From Candidatus Eisenbacteria bacterium (GTDB lineage Bacteria; Eisenbacteria; RBG-16-71-46; JACRLI01): a stretch of DNA of 46,496 nucleotides. The translations under genes were made by a program, and so were the position numbers. The notes below the pieces were generated by a model. It did not search any database. It was not told the DNA's origin and saw only the letters and a list, made by a program, of their open reading frames with translations. Positions within the stretch are counted from its first letter, which is position 1, and each line of letters begins with the position of its first letter. The DNA is taken from the NCBI GenBank assembly GCA_016235265.1, contig JACRLI010000014.1, forward strand, positions 1 to 46,496, read 5' to 3'. Below are positions 1 through 8,562 of the stretch, one piece after another.

Positions 1-201
1 CTGCGACTCGCCCAGCACCTCGATGCGGTGATCGCTGGCAGCCAGCACGCGGTGCCCCTGGGCCTGGTCGAATCCATCAACAGCAAGATCGCGGCGCTGC
101 GCTTCCAGGCCCGCGGCTACCGCGACGCCGAGTACTTCAAGATCAAGATCTTCCAGCGCTGCTCGCTGCCAGACAACCCATGGGCGAAAATCGTGCTATG
201 A
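1..201 (+). CDS. ISL3-family transposase, C-terminal fragment
   Basis: Frame 1 is open from the first base to TGA at 199-201 and gives 66 residues. It contains GLVESINSKIAALRFQARGY followed by RDAEYFKIKIF. This matches the conserved end of DDE_Tnp_ISL3 transposases, where a catalytic Glu sits in the (V)E-(G/S)-(I/L)-N-x-K-I motif, followed by a basic stretch and Y/FR-(N/D)-x-(E)-F/YF. The N-terminal zinc finger and the other acidic residues would lie upstream of the window. It would catalyse transposition of the element ending near 225. Completeness cannot be judged. Confidence 0.75.
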   Translation: MRLAQHLDAVIAGSQHAVPLGLVESINSKIAALRFQARGYRDAEYFKIKIFQRCSLPDNPWAKIVL

Positions 202-225
202 GCTCACGGAATTCTGAGAGGAGCC
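1..225 (+). mobile_element. Right end of an ISL3-family insertion sequence (partial)
   Basis: The window opens inside a transposase, and about 24 bases follow its stop before an unrelated open frame resumes. The bases at 208-225, read from the outer end, begin GGCTCCTCTCAGAATTCC. This resembles the GGCTC-type terminal inverted repeats of ISL3-family elements, so I place the element end near 225. The 8 bases after it (226-233, TCGATTTC) would be one copy of the target duplication typical of this family. The left end lies outside the window, so neither the repeat pair nor the duplication can be confirmed. Confidence 0.55.
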
Positions 226-3200
226 TCGATTTCGCGGGACTCCATCCCAACTGCGGATACGACGGGGTGGTTCACCTACATTCGAACCGATACCTGCGAT
301 AACTACTGCGACGACAGGCCGCGTCTTGGAATCTCGGCAGACAAGCTGGCGATTACCAGGCTGGCCTCCCCCCTCTTCGCGGACAAGGCAGCGGCCTACG
401 CAGGGACGCTGACCCTGTCTGCGGTTCAGGTTGACGGATTCCCGGTGTGCAACACGACGCAAGACTCCACCCTGTACTTCGTAAGACAAAATGACGCAAC
501 CGTCAGCGTGGTCTGCCTGTCTGGTACGTGGGACAACCTGACCGAACACCGGCTGAGTGTCAGCTGCGGGGCAACCGTCTCTATCGCCGGTGGAGAACTC
601 TTCAGGGCCTATAACGGAATCGGGGAGCAGGTCGGCCAACTTCAAACGCTGTACTCGAGAAACCGATGTGTCACGGCAGCGTGGCCGGTGCTGCTCGAGT
701 ACGCGACCGCGGGACAGCGCGTCGGGATCCGGTATGCCCGCGTGCAGGTTGCAGCCGACCTGGCGACGGCCACGATGGTCGACTCGGCGACCTACAGCGA
801 CTCATTGCACGACTACATCATGCCCAGTTGCGTGGCGGACGATTCAGGCAACGTCTACCTGGGTTTCGATGGGGTCGGGCCGTCGAATGAGTACCCGAGC
901 GCATACCTGACCGCGAAGGCGGCGGGATGGGGCCGCTTCGCCCCGGCCGCCTGCGTGAAGCGCGGCACGGCATGGCCGGGCACGCCGTCCAACTTCCGCG
1001 ACTACTCCGGGATCGCGCTCGATCCCCTAGCCCCAGAGGGCAGCCCTTCGGCAGCGTGGTTTATCGGTCAGTGGGAAGGCAAGACCGGTTCGACGCCGCA
1101 CATGTGGAACTGGATTCAGGCCATTGCCCTGGCCGACACAAACGGCGTAATCACCGGAAGAGTCATGGACGACTGCGACTGGTCCATGGCGACGGCAAAC
1201 GACACCGCGGCTGCGGCCGGGGTTGCCCTGCCGGTCTCGCTCTACGGATCGCAAGTCGGTACGGTCACCACCGATGCAAGCGGGATGTATCGCTTCACGT
1301 GCCCTGCCCGAGGGACGTACCAGGTAAGAAACAGCACCTCGATCCATGCGACGGCTGGGTCTGGTGGAGCGTCGCAGACCGCCCTCGGGGACACCGCGAT
1401 CACGATCGGGCTCTCCGCATCGGCGACCAGCTCAGAGGGCAACAACTTCACGCGCAGGCTACCGACGCTGCAGCCAATCCTGGAAGCGATCTGGCCCACG
1501 CGCAAGCCGGTGGCGGACACCAGCCTGACCCTTGAGATCACCGGCCAGAACTTCACGTCGTGCAGTCAGGTTCTTGTGGCTGATTCCGCGCGGGCAACGG
1601 AATTCGTGAGCTCTGTTCACCTGCGCGTGGCGCTGTCACCACATGACGTTGCCAACATTGGTACACGATTGGTGAAGGTGTACGCACCGGCACGTGGGTA
1701 CAACACGCCCACCCAGCTTCTAACCATCACCAACGCGGCCGCGGTCACTGGCTCTGTGGTTCATTCGGCAGATGGCAGCGGGTGGGAGGATGTCGAGGTC
1801 GCCCTCATCCAAGCCGGCACCGTTATCCGGATGGACACAACCGGAGTCAGTGGAAGCTTCACATTCGACGACTTAACCGCCGGAACCTACGACGTGTGGA
1901 TGGCTGGATGTGGGCTGTCGGTGGAATCACGGAGCTCTGGAGGGTTCACTGTCCAGACCACAACGCCTCGCGTGATCGGTGTCAGCCTCGCTGCGGGCGA
2001 GGAGTCTCAGTACAATATCTTCCGATGTGCAGCCTCGCAGCTGTCGCCCGACGGTCCTTCCCTTGTCTCAAGCTCGTCCCACGCCGCGCTCGCCGGCGGA
2101 ACCAGCATGACGGTCCAGTTCAGTGGAACCGACTTCTGCGACTGCTCCTGGGCAGCGTTGGACGGACAGCTTATTCCGACGACGGTGGTCAGCTCGACCC
2201 AGCTGACCGCGAGCCTCCCGGCAGCACAGCTCGCAGCGAGCCCGGGGTACCACCTGCTGACGGTGCGCAACCCCCGCCCCGCAACGGGGCAGAGTGAGTC
2301 CCAGCCCTTCGCGATCATATTCGACAGCCTAACTGTGCCGGCCCTGGTGAGGCCCTGTCCGGGGGGCGACGGCGATACGCTCCTGGTCAACGCCCACGTG
2401 GACAGCCGGGTGGCTTCGCCCCCGGGCGGATTCCGGATCAAGGCGGTCCGCACAGGCACCATCTCAGAAACGACCCCCATGCGGTTCTGGGACCAGGAGG
2501 ACACGCTGGGCGTGTCTCTCTCAGCCGCGTATTCGTCCACAGAGAGACGAGCGCGGGTGGTGAGTCGGCAGGCGTCCGGCTGCGGGGAATCGGTCTACAA
2601 TCTCGTGCAAGGCACCGATACGATCGTGGCAGAAGGCATCCACATCAGGATGCACTCACCGGACCTGACGGCGGCGGCCTCGGATGCGGTGGATTCGGCC
2701 GACGCGAGCGTGGTGGGCGCCACCACCTCCCCGTGCAGCGGCCCGGGGTGCGCCGACTTCGACGGAGACGGACAGCGCTGCGCGAGCGACTCCCTCCTCT
2801 TTGCGTCTCACCTCGGGCATCATCGAGCCCGTGTCGTGACCGCGCCGAGTGGGGGGTCCTTCCAGCAGCGGGGAGCGGTCGCCGCAGCCTGGTCACCGGG
2901 CCACGGAGACCTCGAGAAGGTCTGGCTTCGGGTTCGCCGGAGCCAGAGCCCGGTCATGGGGGACACGACGATGATCGCGAGCGCCATCCCCGCCAGTGCC
3001 GGAAGCTTCACATGGCACGTGCCGGGTACATTCCCTGCCGCGACAGACTACAAGCTGGATGCGCTCTTTGGGTTCCCCAGCGAGCCCGGGGCACTCGGGA
3101 TCGGACGAAGCGACACGACGTTTGCCATCAACGCGTGCGTGGCGGTGACCTCGCCCACGAGCGGAGGTGTATTGGCGACCGGGACCTGTACTTCGCTCAC

Positions 3201-5082
3201 GTGGAGCGCGCCTGGCTGCGATACGACGGGGCTCAGGAGAATCGAGCTCTACTTGGGCCGCGCGAGCACGACCTCGATCCCGAATTGGCCCGAGGTGGTC
3301 GATGCCAGCATCGCAGGGACGGCGACGAGCAGGATATGGTGTCCGACGCCGTGCACTCCGGCCTTTGGGCAGGTGGGGCTGGTCTACCGGTTCTGGAACA
3401 GCGACTCACTGGTCTCCCTCAGCAGCGTCTTCAAGCTCGTACGGAGAAACCCCGCGAGCTTCCCGCTGCCGCTGACCGCCGCGAGCTGGGCTGCGGGTAC
3501 GGAGAGCCTCGGCGTGTGGAACGCCGGGCCGAACGAGGTCGGGGCCACGAAGTGTCGCCTCTACATCGGCACGAGTTCCACCTCGGATCCGACGAGCTGG
3601 CCGATGCTGGTCAGGGACACGACAGCCATCGGCCTCTGCGACACGCTCTTTCACTGGACGCCACCGGAAAGCCTGGCCCAGGGTCACGCCCAGTTCATCC
3701 TTGTCTACTACCGGGATCCCGGGCTCACGGTCGTGGACACGCTCTTCGGCAATCCCTTCTGCATCCACAGCGGCCTCACGTCCTGCGGCGGTGGCGAAGG
3801 CGGTGGTGAAGGGGGCGGCGACCCCGGCTGCCCATACGTGGACACTCGCACCGACGCTGGCTGGGAGCTCGAGAACACGATCCTGGGTCGGTCCGTGAGC
3901 GGAGCTCTCTCGGGGGACATCCTCCGTCTGCGGGCGCCGGCCAGTGGGTCGGGAGGATACTACCAGCTGCGCATCCGGGAGAACGAGTCGGAGGAGACGG
4001 CTCTTGGCCTGGCGAAACTCGTGCTCCTGGACCACCCGGTGGGCACGAAGGCCTATCTGACCCCCGGGCGTGCGTTCCTGGGCTCGAAGGTGGCCGCCGT
4101 TTCGGTAATGAAACCCACAGGCGAGGACCTGACCGCCCGGGTAAACGGAAGTGGTTCAGGCTACCTCGGTCAGCCCGGGGACACGCTCCTGGTTGACCTC
4201 GGCGCCGCTGGAGTGCCCGAGAGGCTGGGCAAGGCCGAGGGCCGACAGGCGAATCGGCAGTCTGCCCTCACTGGCGGCGACGGCGGCTTCTTCACCATCA
4301 ACGGGGCCATCAAGGGGAAGGTCCGAATCGTCAAGGGAGCCAGCCCCGCCTCGATCGATGGTGATCTGCTCGCTTCCGACGGGATCAAGATCGAGGCCCC
4401 GGACGGCCAAGGTGGCTGGCGCACGGCCGTCCGCGACTACCCGCGGGAAAACGCCGACGACTTCCTGGTCGACTCGCTGAGCCACGGGCACTTGCGGCTC
4501 ATCTTCGTGGGTACGCACGGCGTGAGGTTCATCGGGAGGGTGGTGCCGCAGACGGACCTCTCGGCCCGCATCCTGAGCCCATCGAGCGCCAAGCACTCCC
4601 GCCTGGGTGACCAGTTGGGGGCGCTGGCCGGCGTGGACTCGGCCGCCACCACGCTTGTGAGCGGCGACACTCTCACACTCGGCTACCCGGCCCCGGCGCT
4701 CGGCACGGGGTTGGTCCGAGACTTCTTCCTCGTAACCCGCGGCGTCTACACGTCCGTGATCGGCTCGCTGCATCGGCGCCGGGGGCCGACCCTGGAGGCT
4801 CCGGTTCGCTTTGCCCTCGGCCAGAATCGTCCGAACCCCTTCAGCCGGACAACGGCTGTCCGCTTCGACGTGCCGCAGGCCAGCCGCGTCCGCATTGAGA
4901 TCTTCGACGTCGCCGGGCGGCTGGTGAGACGACTCGTGGATGGCCGGTACCAGCCGGGCAACTGGCTGGCGAGCTGGGACCGCAGAACGGAGGATGGCGG
5001 CCTGGCTTCCACAGGAGTCTACTTCTACCGCATGCAGGCGGGTTCGTTCCGGGATCAGAAGAAGCTCATGATCCTACAGTAG
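226..5082 (+). CDS. Giant secreted Ig/TIG-domain surface protein with FlgD-like C-terminal domain, 5'-truncated by IS
   Basis: The frame is open from the IS end (226) to TAG at 5080-5082. The first usable start is GTG at 445 (1545 aa), but the protein-like sequence before it (RPRLGISADKLAIT and onward) shows coding continued upstream, so the 5' end with its signal peptide is missing. From GTG 445, in order: a carboxypeptidase-regulatory-like beta sandwich (about 235-320), an IPT/TIG domain (355-430), a second carboxypeptidase-like domain (432-515), a second TIG domain (543-622), a dockerin/EF-hand-like CADFDGDGQR (about 762-795), and a Gly/Glu linker GGGEGGGEGGGD (about 1113). The last 95 residues form a FlgD-like Ig domain (QNRPNPFS, IEIFDVAGRLVRRL, STGVYFYRM, KKLMIL) of the kind used as a T9SS sorting signal. 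Likely a cell-surface or secreted protein; its ligand is unknown. The first 2 kb look less GC-rich than the rest of the window. Without its signal peptide it is probably not exported, and may be a pseudogene. Confidence 0.8.
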   Translation, partial: SISRDSIPTADTTGWFTYIRTDTCDNYCDDRPRLGISADKLAITRLASPLFADKAAAYAGTLTLSAVQVDGFPVCNTTQDSTLYFVRQNDATVSVVCLSGTWDNLTEHRLSVSCGATVSIAGGELFRAYNGIGEQVGQLQTLYSRNRCVTAAWPVLLEYATAGQRVGIRYARVQVAADLATATMVDSATYSDSLHDYIMPSCVADDSGNVYLGFDGVGPSNEYPSAYLTAKAAGWGRFAPAACVKRGTAWPGTPSNFRDYSGIALDPLAPEGSPSAAWFIGQWEGKTGSTPHMWNWIQAIALADTNGVITGRVMDDCDWSMATANDTAAAAGVALPVSLYGSQVGTVTTDASGMYRFTCPARGTYQVRNSTSIHATAGSGGASQTALGDTAITIGLSASATSSEGNNFTRRLPTLQPILEAIWPTRKPVADTSLTLEITGQNFTSCSQVLVADSARATEFVSSVHLRVALSPHDVANIGTRLVKVYAPARGYNTPTQLLTITNAAAVTGSVVHSADGSGWEDVEVALIQAGTVIRMDTTGVSGSFTFDDLTAGTYDVWMAGCGLSVESRSSGGFTVQTTTPRVIGVSLAAGEESQYNIFRCAASQLSPDGPSLVSSSSHAALAGGTSMTVQFSGTDFCDCSWAALDGQLIPTTVVSSTQLTASLPAAQLAASPGYHLLTVRNPRPATGQSESQPFAIIFDSLTVPALVRPCPGGDGDTLLVNAHVDSRVASPPGGFRIKAVRTGTISETTPMRFWDQEDTLGVSLSAAYSSTERRARVVSRQASGCGESVYNLVQGTDTIVAEGIHIRMHSPDLTAAASDAVDSADASVVGATTSPCSGPGCADFDGDGQRCASDSLLFASHLGHHRARVVTAPSGGSFQQRGAVAAAWSPGHGDLEKVWLRVRRSQSPVMGDTTMIASAIPASAGSFTWHVPGTFPAATDYKLDALFGFPSEPGALGIGRSDTTFAINACVAVTSPTSGGVLATGTCTSLTWSAPGCDTTGLRRIELYLGRASTTSIPNWPEVVDASIAGTATSRIWCPTPCTPAFGQVGLVYRFWNSDSLVSLSSVFKLVRRNPASFPLPLTAASWAAGTESLGVWNAGPNEVGATKCRLYIGTSSTSDPTSWPMLVRDTTAIGLCDTLFHWTPPESLAQGHAQFILVYYRDPGLTVVDTLFGNPFCIHSGLTSCGGGEGGGEGGGDPGCPYVDTRTDAGWELENTILGRSVSGALSGDILRLRAPASGSGGYYQLRIRENESEETALGLAKLVLLDHPVGTKAYLTPGRAFLGSKVAAVSVMKPTGEDLTARVNGSGSGYLGQPGDTLLVDLGAAGVPERLGKAEGRQANRQSALTGGDGGFFTINGAIKGKVRIVKGASPASIDGDLLASDGIKIEAPDGQGGWRTAVRDYPRENADDFLVDSLSHGHLRLIFVGTHGVRFIGRVVPQTDLSARILSPSSAKHSRLGDQLGALAGVDSAATTLVSGDTLTLGYPAPALGTGLVRDFFLVTRGVYTSVIGSLHRRRGPTLEAPVRFALGQNRPNPFSRTTAVRFDVPQASRVRIEIFDVAGRLVRRLVDGRYQPGNWLASWDRRTEDGGLASTGVYFYRMQAGSFRDQKKLMILQ

Positions 5083-5110
5083 CCTGGAACGACCGCAGGC
5101 AATTGCCGAA

Positions 5111-5143
5111 GACGGCCGCTCCCCGTAGTGGGGAGCGGCCGTC
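5111..5143 (+). terminator. Strong hairpin, probable terminator after the surface-protein gene
   Basis: A perfect 14-bp inverted repeat (5111-5124 with 5130-5143, stem GACGGCCGCTCCCC, loop GTAGT) lies 28 bases after the stop. No T-tract follows, as is common in GC-rich genomes, so termination is inferred from the stem alone. It could also act for minus-strand transcripts. Confidence 0.6.
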
Positions 5144-5470
5144 GCCGCGATACTCCGAAGACGCGTTGGATCTACCTCTCAGCAGCACCTTCGGCACGCC
5201 GCAGGGGGGTTGACGACTTCGCCCACCAGGTTCAACTCGAACGTGGTGCCCAGCGAGCGCTCCAGCGGCGAGAGTGAACCCTCCGGGCGCATCACAGTCA
5301 TGCAGCTCTGGCCGGGGCGTCGGCACAACCCGTGAACACTCGCGTGCCTCGTCGTGGAAGCGCCCGGCCTTCTCCGTCCATCTCGTCCACGAATACGTAC
5401 CAGGAGGAGAATGACGGCCACCCCCACCAGGAGAGCGGCCGTCCCTGACCCCTTGACAGTGTCGTTCCAT
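5144..5470. other. Non-coding or unrecognised stretch
   Basis: I recognise no gene here. A minus-strand frame runs through it (stop near 5179). It includes a hydrophobic stretch followed by arginines (GTAALLVGVAVILLLVRIRG, encoded around 5385-5450) that could be a membrane anchor. The frame is continuous with rearranged pseudogene sequence upstream, so it is probably not a functional gene. The stretch separates the surface-protein terminator from the sigma-factor and FlgD-like remnants. Confidence 0.3.
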
Positions 5471-5540
5471 ATCTCACCAGCGAAACCTTCCGGGTGACCT
5501 ACTGCCCGTCCAGCTCCACCCGGTAGAAGTACACCCTGGA
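5471..5540 (-). pseudogene. Remnant of a FlgD-like / T9SS-type C-terminal domain
   Basis: On the minus strand this reads VYFYRVELDGQ, then a TAG stop at 5499-5501, then VTRKVSLVRY in the same frame. It matches the end of FlgD-like C-terminal domains (GVYFYRxxxG...xxxxKKMxLxx), such as the one ending the large protein at 5082. The stop falls in the last strand, and the sequence before it switches abruptly to a sigma-factor fragment. I read it as the 3' remnant of a second secreted protein fused by deletion to unrelated sequence. Confidence 0.5.
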
Positions 5541-5552
5541 CGAGACATGGCG

Positions 5553-5698
5553 GCCGCTCGTGGCTCATGTGCTGGCGGGCGATGCCGTGGAGTTCCGCGT
5601 ACATGGCCTGGAACAACTGCTCCCGGGCGGCATCGTCACCGCCGCGCGCGGCCTGCAGCAGCCGCGTGATGGCGTGCGTGGGGGGCGGAGCGGGGCAT
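5553..5698 (-). pseudogene. ECF sigma factor, N-terminal remnant
   Basis: The minus strand reads HAITRLLQAARGGDDAAREQ, then LFQAMYAELHGIARQHMSHERP. This is the N-terminal signature of the ECF sigma-70 group that has Y-x-E-L-(R/H)-x-(I/L)-A-(R)-x-(H/Y)-(M/L)-x-x-E-R-P. Homology stops right after HERP, where the expected HTLQ-T-A-L-V-H-E-A-Y segment is missing. The plausible ATG at 5698 is one frame off and would need a shift in the six-base G run at 5680-5685 (C run on the coding strand). With the rest of region 2 and region 4 absent, it cannot make a working sigma factor. It was probably lost in the same rearrangement as the adjoining FlgD-like remnant. Confidence 0.55.
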
Positions 5699-5764
5699 CG
5701 CGGCCTTCCGCCGGCTCGCCACGCGCCGGCGGGTCATGGTCTCCTGCGTCGTGGGGCCAAGCGG

Positions 5765-6985
5765 TTAGTACCGCGCCATCCCCGGGTCCACCGTCACCGC
5801 CCACACATCAATGCCGCCGCTCAGGTTCAGGGCGCTGGGAAAGCCCGCGTCGCGCAGGAACCGGACCGCCGCCGCGCTGCGCAGGCCGTGGTGACAGTAG
5901 ACCACCACGGTGCGCGCCCGGTCGATCTCGGAGAGGCGCGACGGGAGCTGCTGCAGCGGGATGCAAAGCGCGCCGGGCAGCGTGCCGATGCGGTGCTCGA
6001 AGGGCTCGCGCACGTCCAGCAGCAGAAGATCCTCGTCCTGATCGAGCCGCTGCTGCAGCTCGCGGGGCGTGATCGAGGGGTCGTGGGCGTCGAGCGCGCC
6101 GGCGTGGTGAACTGCAGGGGCCGCGCCGGACGCCGCCGCGGCGAATCCCTCCAGCGCGCCTCCGCCCGTGCCACCGCAAAACGCGTCGTAGTCCACCAGC
6201 TCACGGATCGTAGGCTGCTCGCCACACACCGGGCAGAGCGGGTCCTTCGCCAGCTTCAGTTCCCGGAAGCCCACCGCCAGCGCGTCGTAAAGCAGCAACC
6301 GGCCCACCAGCGGCTCGCCGATGCCCAGCAGCCACTTCATCACCTCGGTGGCCTGCAGCAGGCCCACCGTGCCGGGCAGCACGCCCAGCACGCCGGCCTC
6401 GGCACAGCTGGGGACCAGGCCCGGGGGCGGCGGTTCGGGGTAGAGGCAGCGGTAGCATGGGCCGCCCGGGGCCGCGAACACGCTGACCTGGCCCTCGAAG
6501 CGGTGGACGCTCCCGTACACGTCGGGCTTGCCGAGCAGCACGCAGGCGTCGTTGACCAGGTAGCGCGTGGGGAAGTTGTCGCTGCCATCGGCCACCACGT
6601 CGTAGGGCGCGAGGATCTCCAGGGCGTTGGCGGAGGTGAGGCGCGTCTCGTGGGTCTCCACGCGCACGTGGGGGTTCGCGCGCAGGATGGCGCGGCTCGC
6701 GGACTCGGTCTTGGGCGAGCCCACGTCGGCGTCGCCGTGCAGCACCTGGCGGTGCAGGTTGGTTTCGTCCACGGCGTCGGAGTCCACCACTCCCAGCGTG
6801 CCCACGCCGGCGGCGGCCAGGTACAGCGCCAGCGGCGAGCCCAGCCCGCCGGCGCCCACCAGCAGCACGCGGGCGGCCTTGAGCCGGCGCTGGCCCTCCT
6901 CCGAGACCTCGGGGAGGATCAGGTGACGGCTGTAGCGGCGGGTCTCCCCGGGCAGCAGCGGCGGAAGCGTGGGGTCGGTGGACAT
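5765..6985 (-). CDS. moeB: MoeB/MoeZ-type adenylyltransferase with C-terminal rhodanese domain
   Basis: 406-residue E1-like enzyme that adenylates the C-terminus of a ubiquitin-like sulfur carrier (MoaD or ThiS type) and, through the rhodanese domain, can pass on persulfide sulfur; cytoplasmic. The ThiF/MoeB domain starts RRYSRHLILPEVSEEGQRRL with nucleotide loop GAGGLGS at 44-50. Zinc cysteines are CYRC (177, 180) and CPVC (251, 254), and the conserved PSCAEAGVLG holds Cys194. The rhodanese domain (about 303-400) has its active-site Cys364 in YCHHGLRS. Length and layout match MoeZ/MOCS3 rather than short E. coli MoeB. A minus-strand TATGAT at 7000-7005 lies about 15 bases upstream of the ATG, so the leader would be very short. 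The carrier protein is not in the window, so molybdopterin versus thiamine/cysteine use is open. Confidence 0.9.
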   Translation of the reverse strand: MSTDPTLPPLLPGETRRYSRHLILPEVSEEGQRRLKAARVLLVGAGGLGSPLALYLAAAGVGTLGVVDSDAVDETNLHRQVLHGDADVGSPKTESASRAILRANPHVRVETHETRLTSANALEILAPYDVVADGSDNFPTRYLVNDACVLLGKPDVYGSVHRFEGQVSVFAAPGGPCYRCLYPEPPPPGLVPSCAEAGVLGVLPGTVGLLQATEVMKWLLGIGEPLVGRLLLYDALAVGFRELKLAKDPLCPVCGEQPTIRELVDYDAFCGGTGGGALEGFAAAASGAAPAVHHAGALDAHDPSITPRELQQRLDQDEDLLLLDVREPFEHRIGTLPGALCIPLQQLPSRLSEIDRARTVVVYCHHGLRSAAAVRFLRDAGFPSALNLSGGIDVWAVTVDPGMARY

Positions 6986-7102
6986 GACCCCGGGATTTTA
7001 TCATAGTATCGAAGGAAATCTCAGTGCCGCCTGGGCTCCACGGGCCGCTGCGCGGTTGCGCGCCGGCCGGGCGGTCGCAGATCCACCCAGGGAGAGTGCC
7101 CC

Positions 7103-7885
7103 GTGCCCATCCGGCGGGCCGACATCCAGCGCCAGTTCGCCTCCACCGCACCCGGCTACGCGGCCAGCGCGGTGCATGCGCACGGCGCCACGCTGCGGGA
7201 CCTGCTGGAGCTGGCCGATGTCCAGGTGGGTGACTGGGTGCTGGATCTGGCCACCGGTACCGGGCACTCGGCGATGGCCATGCCCGGGGGCGCCAGCGCG
7301 GTGGTGGGCCTGGACCTGACGCTGTCCATGATGCGCGAGGGCCGCCGCATGGCCTCGGAGAGAGGCCTGGGGTACCTGCGCTTCGTGGCCGGCGACGCCG
7401 GGCAGCTGCCCTTCGCCGACGCCTCGTTCGAGCGCGTGGTGAGCCGCATCGCGCCGCACCACTTTCTGGACATCCGCGCCGCGCTGCGCGAGGCGGCCCG
7501 GGTGCTCACGCCGGGCGGGCGGCTGGCGGTGGTGGATAACGTGGCCCCGGGCCACCGGGAGACCGACGAGTACATTGACGCGCTGGAGCGGCTGCACGAT
7601 CCCACCCACGTGCGCTGTTACTCCTCCGCGGAGTGGCGCGCGATGTGCGAGGGCGCCGGGTTGGAGGTGCTGGAGGTGCGCGATCCCATCTACGACGCCG
7701 TCCGCGGCCGATCCATGGGCGAGTGGGCCGCGCGCGCCCACTGTGACGCCTCGGTGGTGGGCCGGCTGCGCGACCTGATGGTGGACTCCCCGCCCCGCGT
7801 GCGCGAGGCCCTGCGCATCCGGGTGGAGCCCGACGACGTGTACTTCGACATGCCCCGCGTGGGCCTGGCCGCGCGGAAGAAGTGA
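7103..7885 (+). CDS. Class I SAM-dependent methyltransferase (UbiE/Methyltransf_11 type)
   Basis: 260 residues with GTG start; GGAG at 7091 is the likely ribosome site. Motif I is VLDLATGTGH (about 49-58), the acidic end of strand 2 is VVGLDLT, motif II/III is FVAGDAGQLPFADASFERVV, and the post-III motif is AARVLTPGGRLAVVDNV. This is the standard Methyltransf_11 fold. The substrate cannot be read from sequence; such proteins methylate small molecules, quinones or lipids. It is transcribed divergently from moeB and followed 78 bases later by the HD-domain gene, so the two may form a small operon. Confidence 0.88.
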   Translation: MPIRRADIQRQFASTAPGYAASAVHAHGATLRDLLELADVQVGDWVLDLATGTGHSAMAMPGGASAVVGLDLTLSMMREGRRMASERGLGYLRFVAGDAGQLPFADASFERVVSRIAPHHFLDIRAALREAARVLTPGGRLAVVDNVAPGHRETDEYIDALERLHDPTHVRCYSSAEWRAMCEGAGLEVLEVRDPIYDAVRGRSMGEWAARAHCDASVVGRLRDLMVDSPPRVREALRIRVEPDDVYFDMPRVGLAARKK

Positions 7886-7963
7886 ACGGCCCGCGGGGGA
7901 TGCCGCGCGCCATCCGTCCCGCCGCGGCGGCCCTTCGAGAACCCCGATCCTGGAGGAACCCCG

Positions 7964-8518
7964 ATGCCCTACCCGTCCCGCGAAGAGGCCCTGGCGCTGC
8001 TGCACGAGTGGACCCAGGGCGAGAGCCTGCGCCGCCACGGCTACTGCGTGGAAGCCGCCATGCGCCACTACGCCGCGCAGCGCGGGGCGCCGGTGGACGA
8101 GTGGGGCGTGACCGGCCTGCTCCACGACTTCGACTACGAGAAGCACCCCGAGCTGCCCGATCACCCGTGCAAGGGCGCGGAAGTGCTGCGCTCGCGCGGC
8201 TATCCCGCGGAGATGGTGACCGCCATCCTGGGCCACGCCGGCCAGGCGCCGCGCGAGACCGACATGGCCCGGGTGCTGTACGCGGTGGACGAACTGTGCG
8301 GGTTCCTGACCGCCTGCGCCTACGTGCAGCCGTCGAAGAAGGTGGCGGACGTGAAGGTGTCCTCGGTGAAGAAGAAGTTCAAGGACAAGGCGTTCGCGCG
8401 GGCGGTGAACCGGGAGGAGATCTTCAGGGGCGCCGAGGAGCTGGGCGTGGAAATGGACGCGCACATCCAGGCGGTGCTCGAGGCGCTCTCGGCGAACGCC
8501 GGGGAACTGGGGCTTTGA
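7964..8518 (+). CDS. HD-domain metal-dependent phosphohydrolase
   Basis: 184 residues; GGAGG-like site 8 bases before ATG (CTGGAGGAACCCCG). The HD metal site is complete: an early His in RRHGYC (about 24), the HD pair in LLHDFDY, a third His in PDHPCKGA, and a distal Asp in LYAVDEL. A Lys-rich segment (KKVADVKVSSVKKKFKDKAF) follows. It resembles the compact HDIG-type hydrolases found widely in bacteria, which act on nucleotides or other phosphate esters. The substrate is unknown. Possible co-transcription with the upstream methyltransferase. Confidence 0.85.
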   Translation: MPYPSREEALALLHEWTQGESLRRHGYCVEAAMRHYAAQRGAPVDEWGVTGLLHDFDYEKHPELPDHPCKGAEVLRSRGYPAEMVTAILGHAGQAPRETDMARVLYAVDELCGFLTACAYVQPSKKVADVKVSSVKKKFKDKAFARAVNREEIFRGAEELGVEMDAHIQAVLEALSANAGELGL

Positions 8519-8562
8519 TGCCGGAGCCCGCCCTCGCGGACCCGCTCGGGTGGGCGCCGCGC

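Noticed and set aside
5567..7006. Long plus-strand open frame opposite moeB
   Set aside because: It is the antisense shadow of a gene with clear MoeB and rhodanese motifs; composition is Arg/His/Gly-rich without domains.
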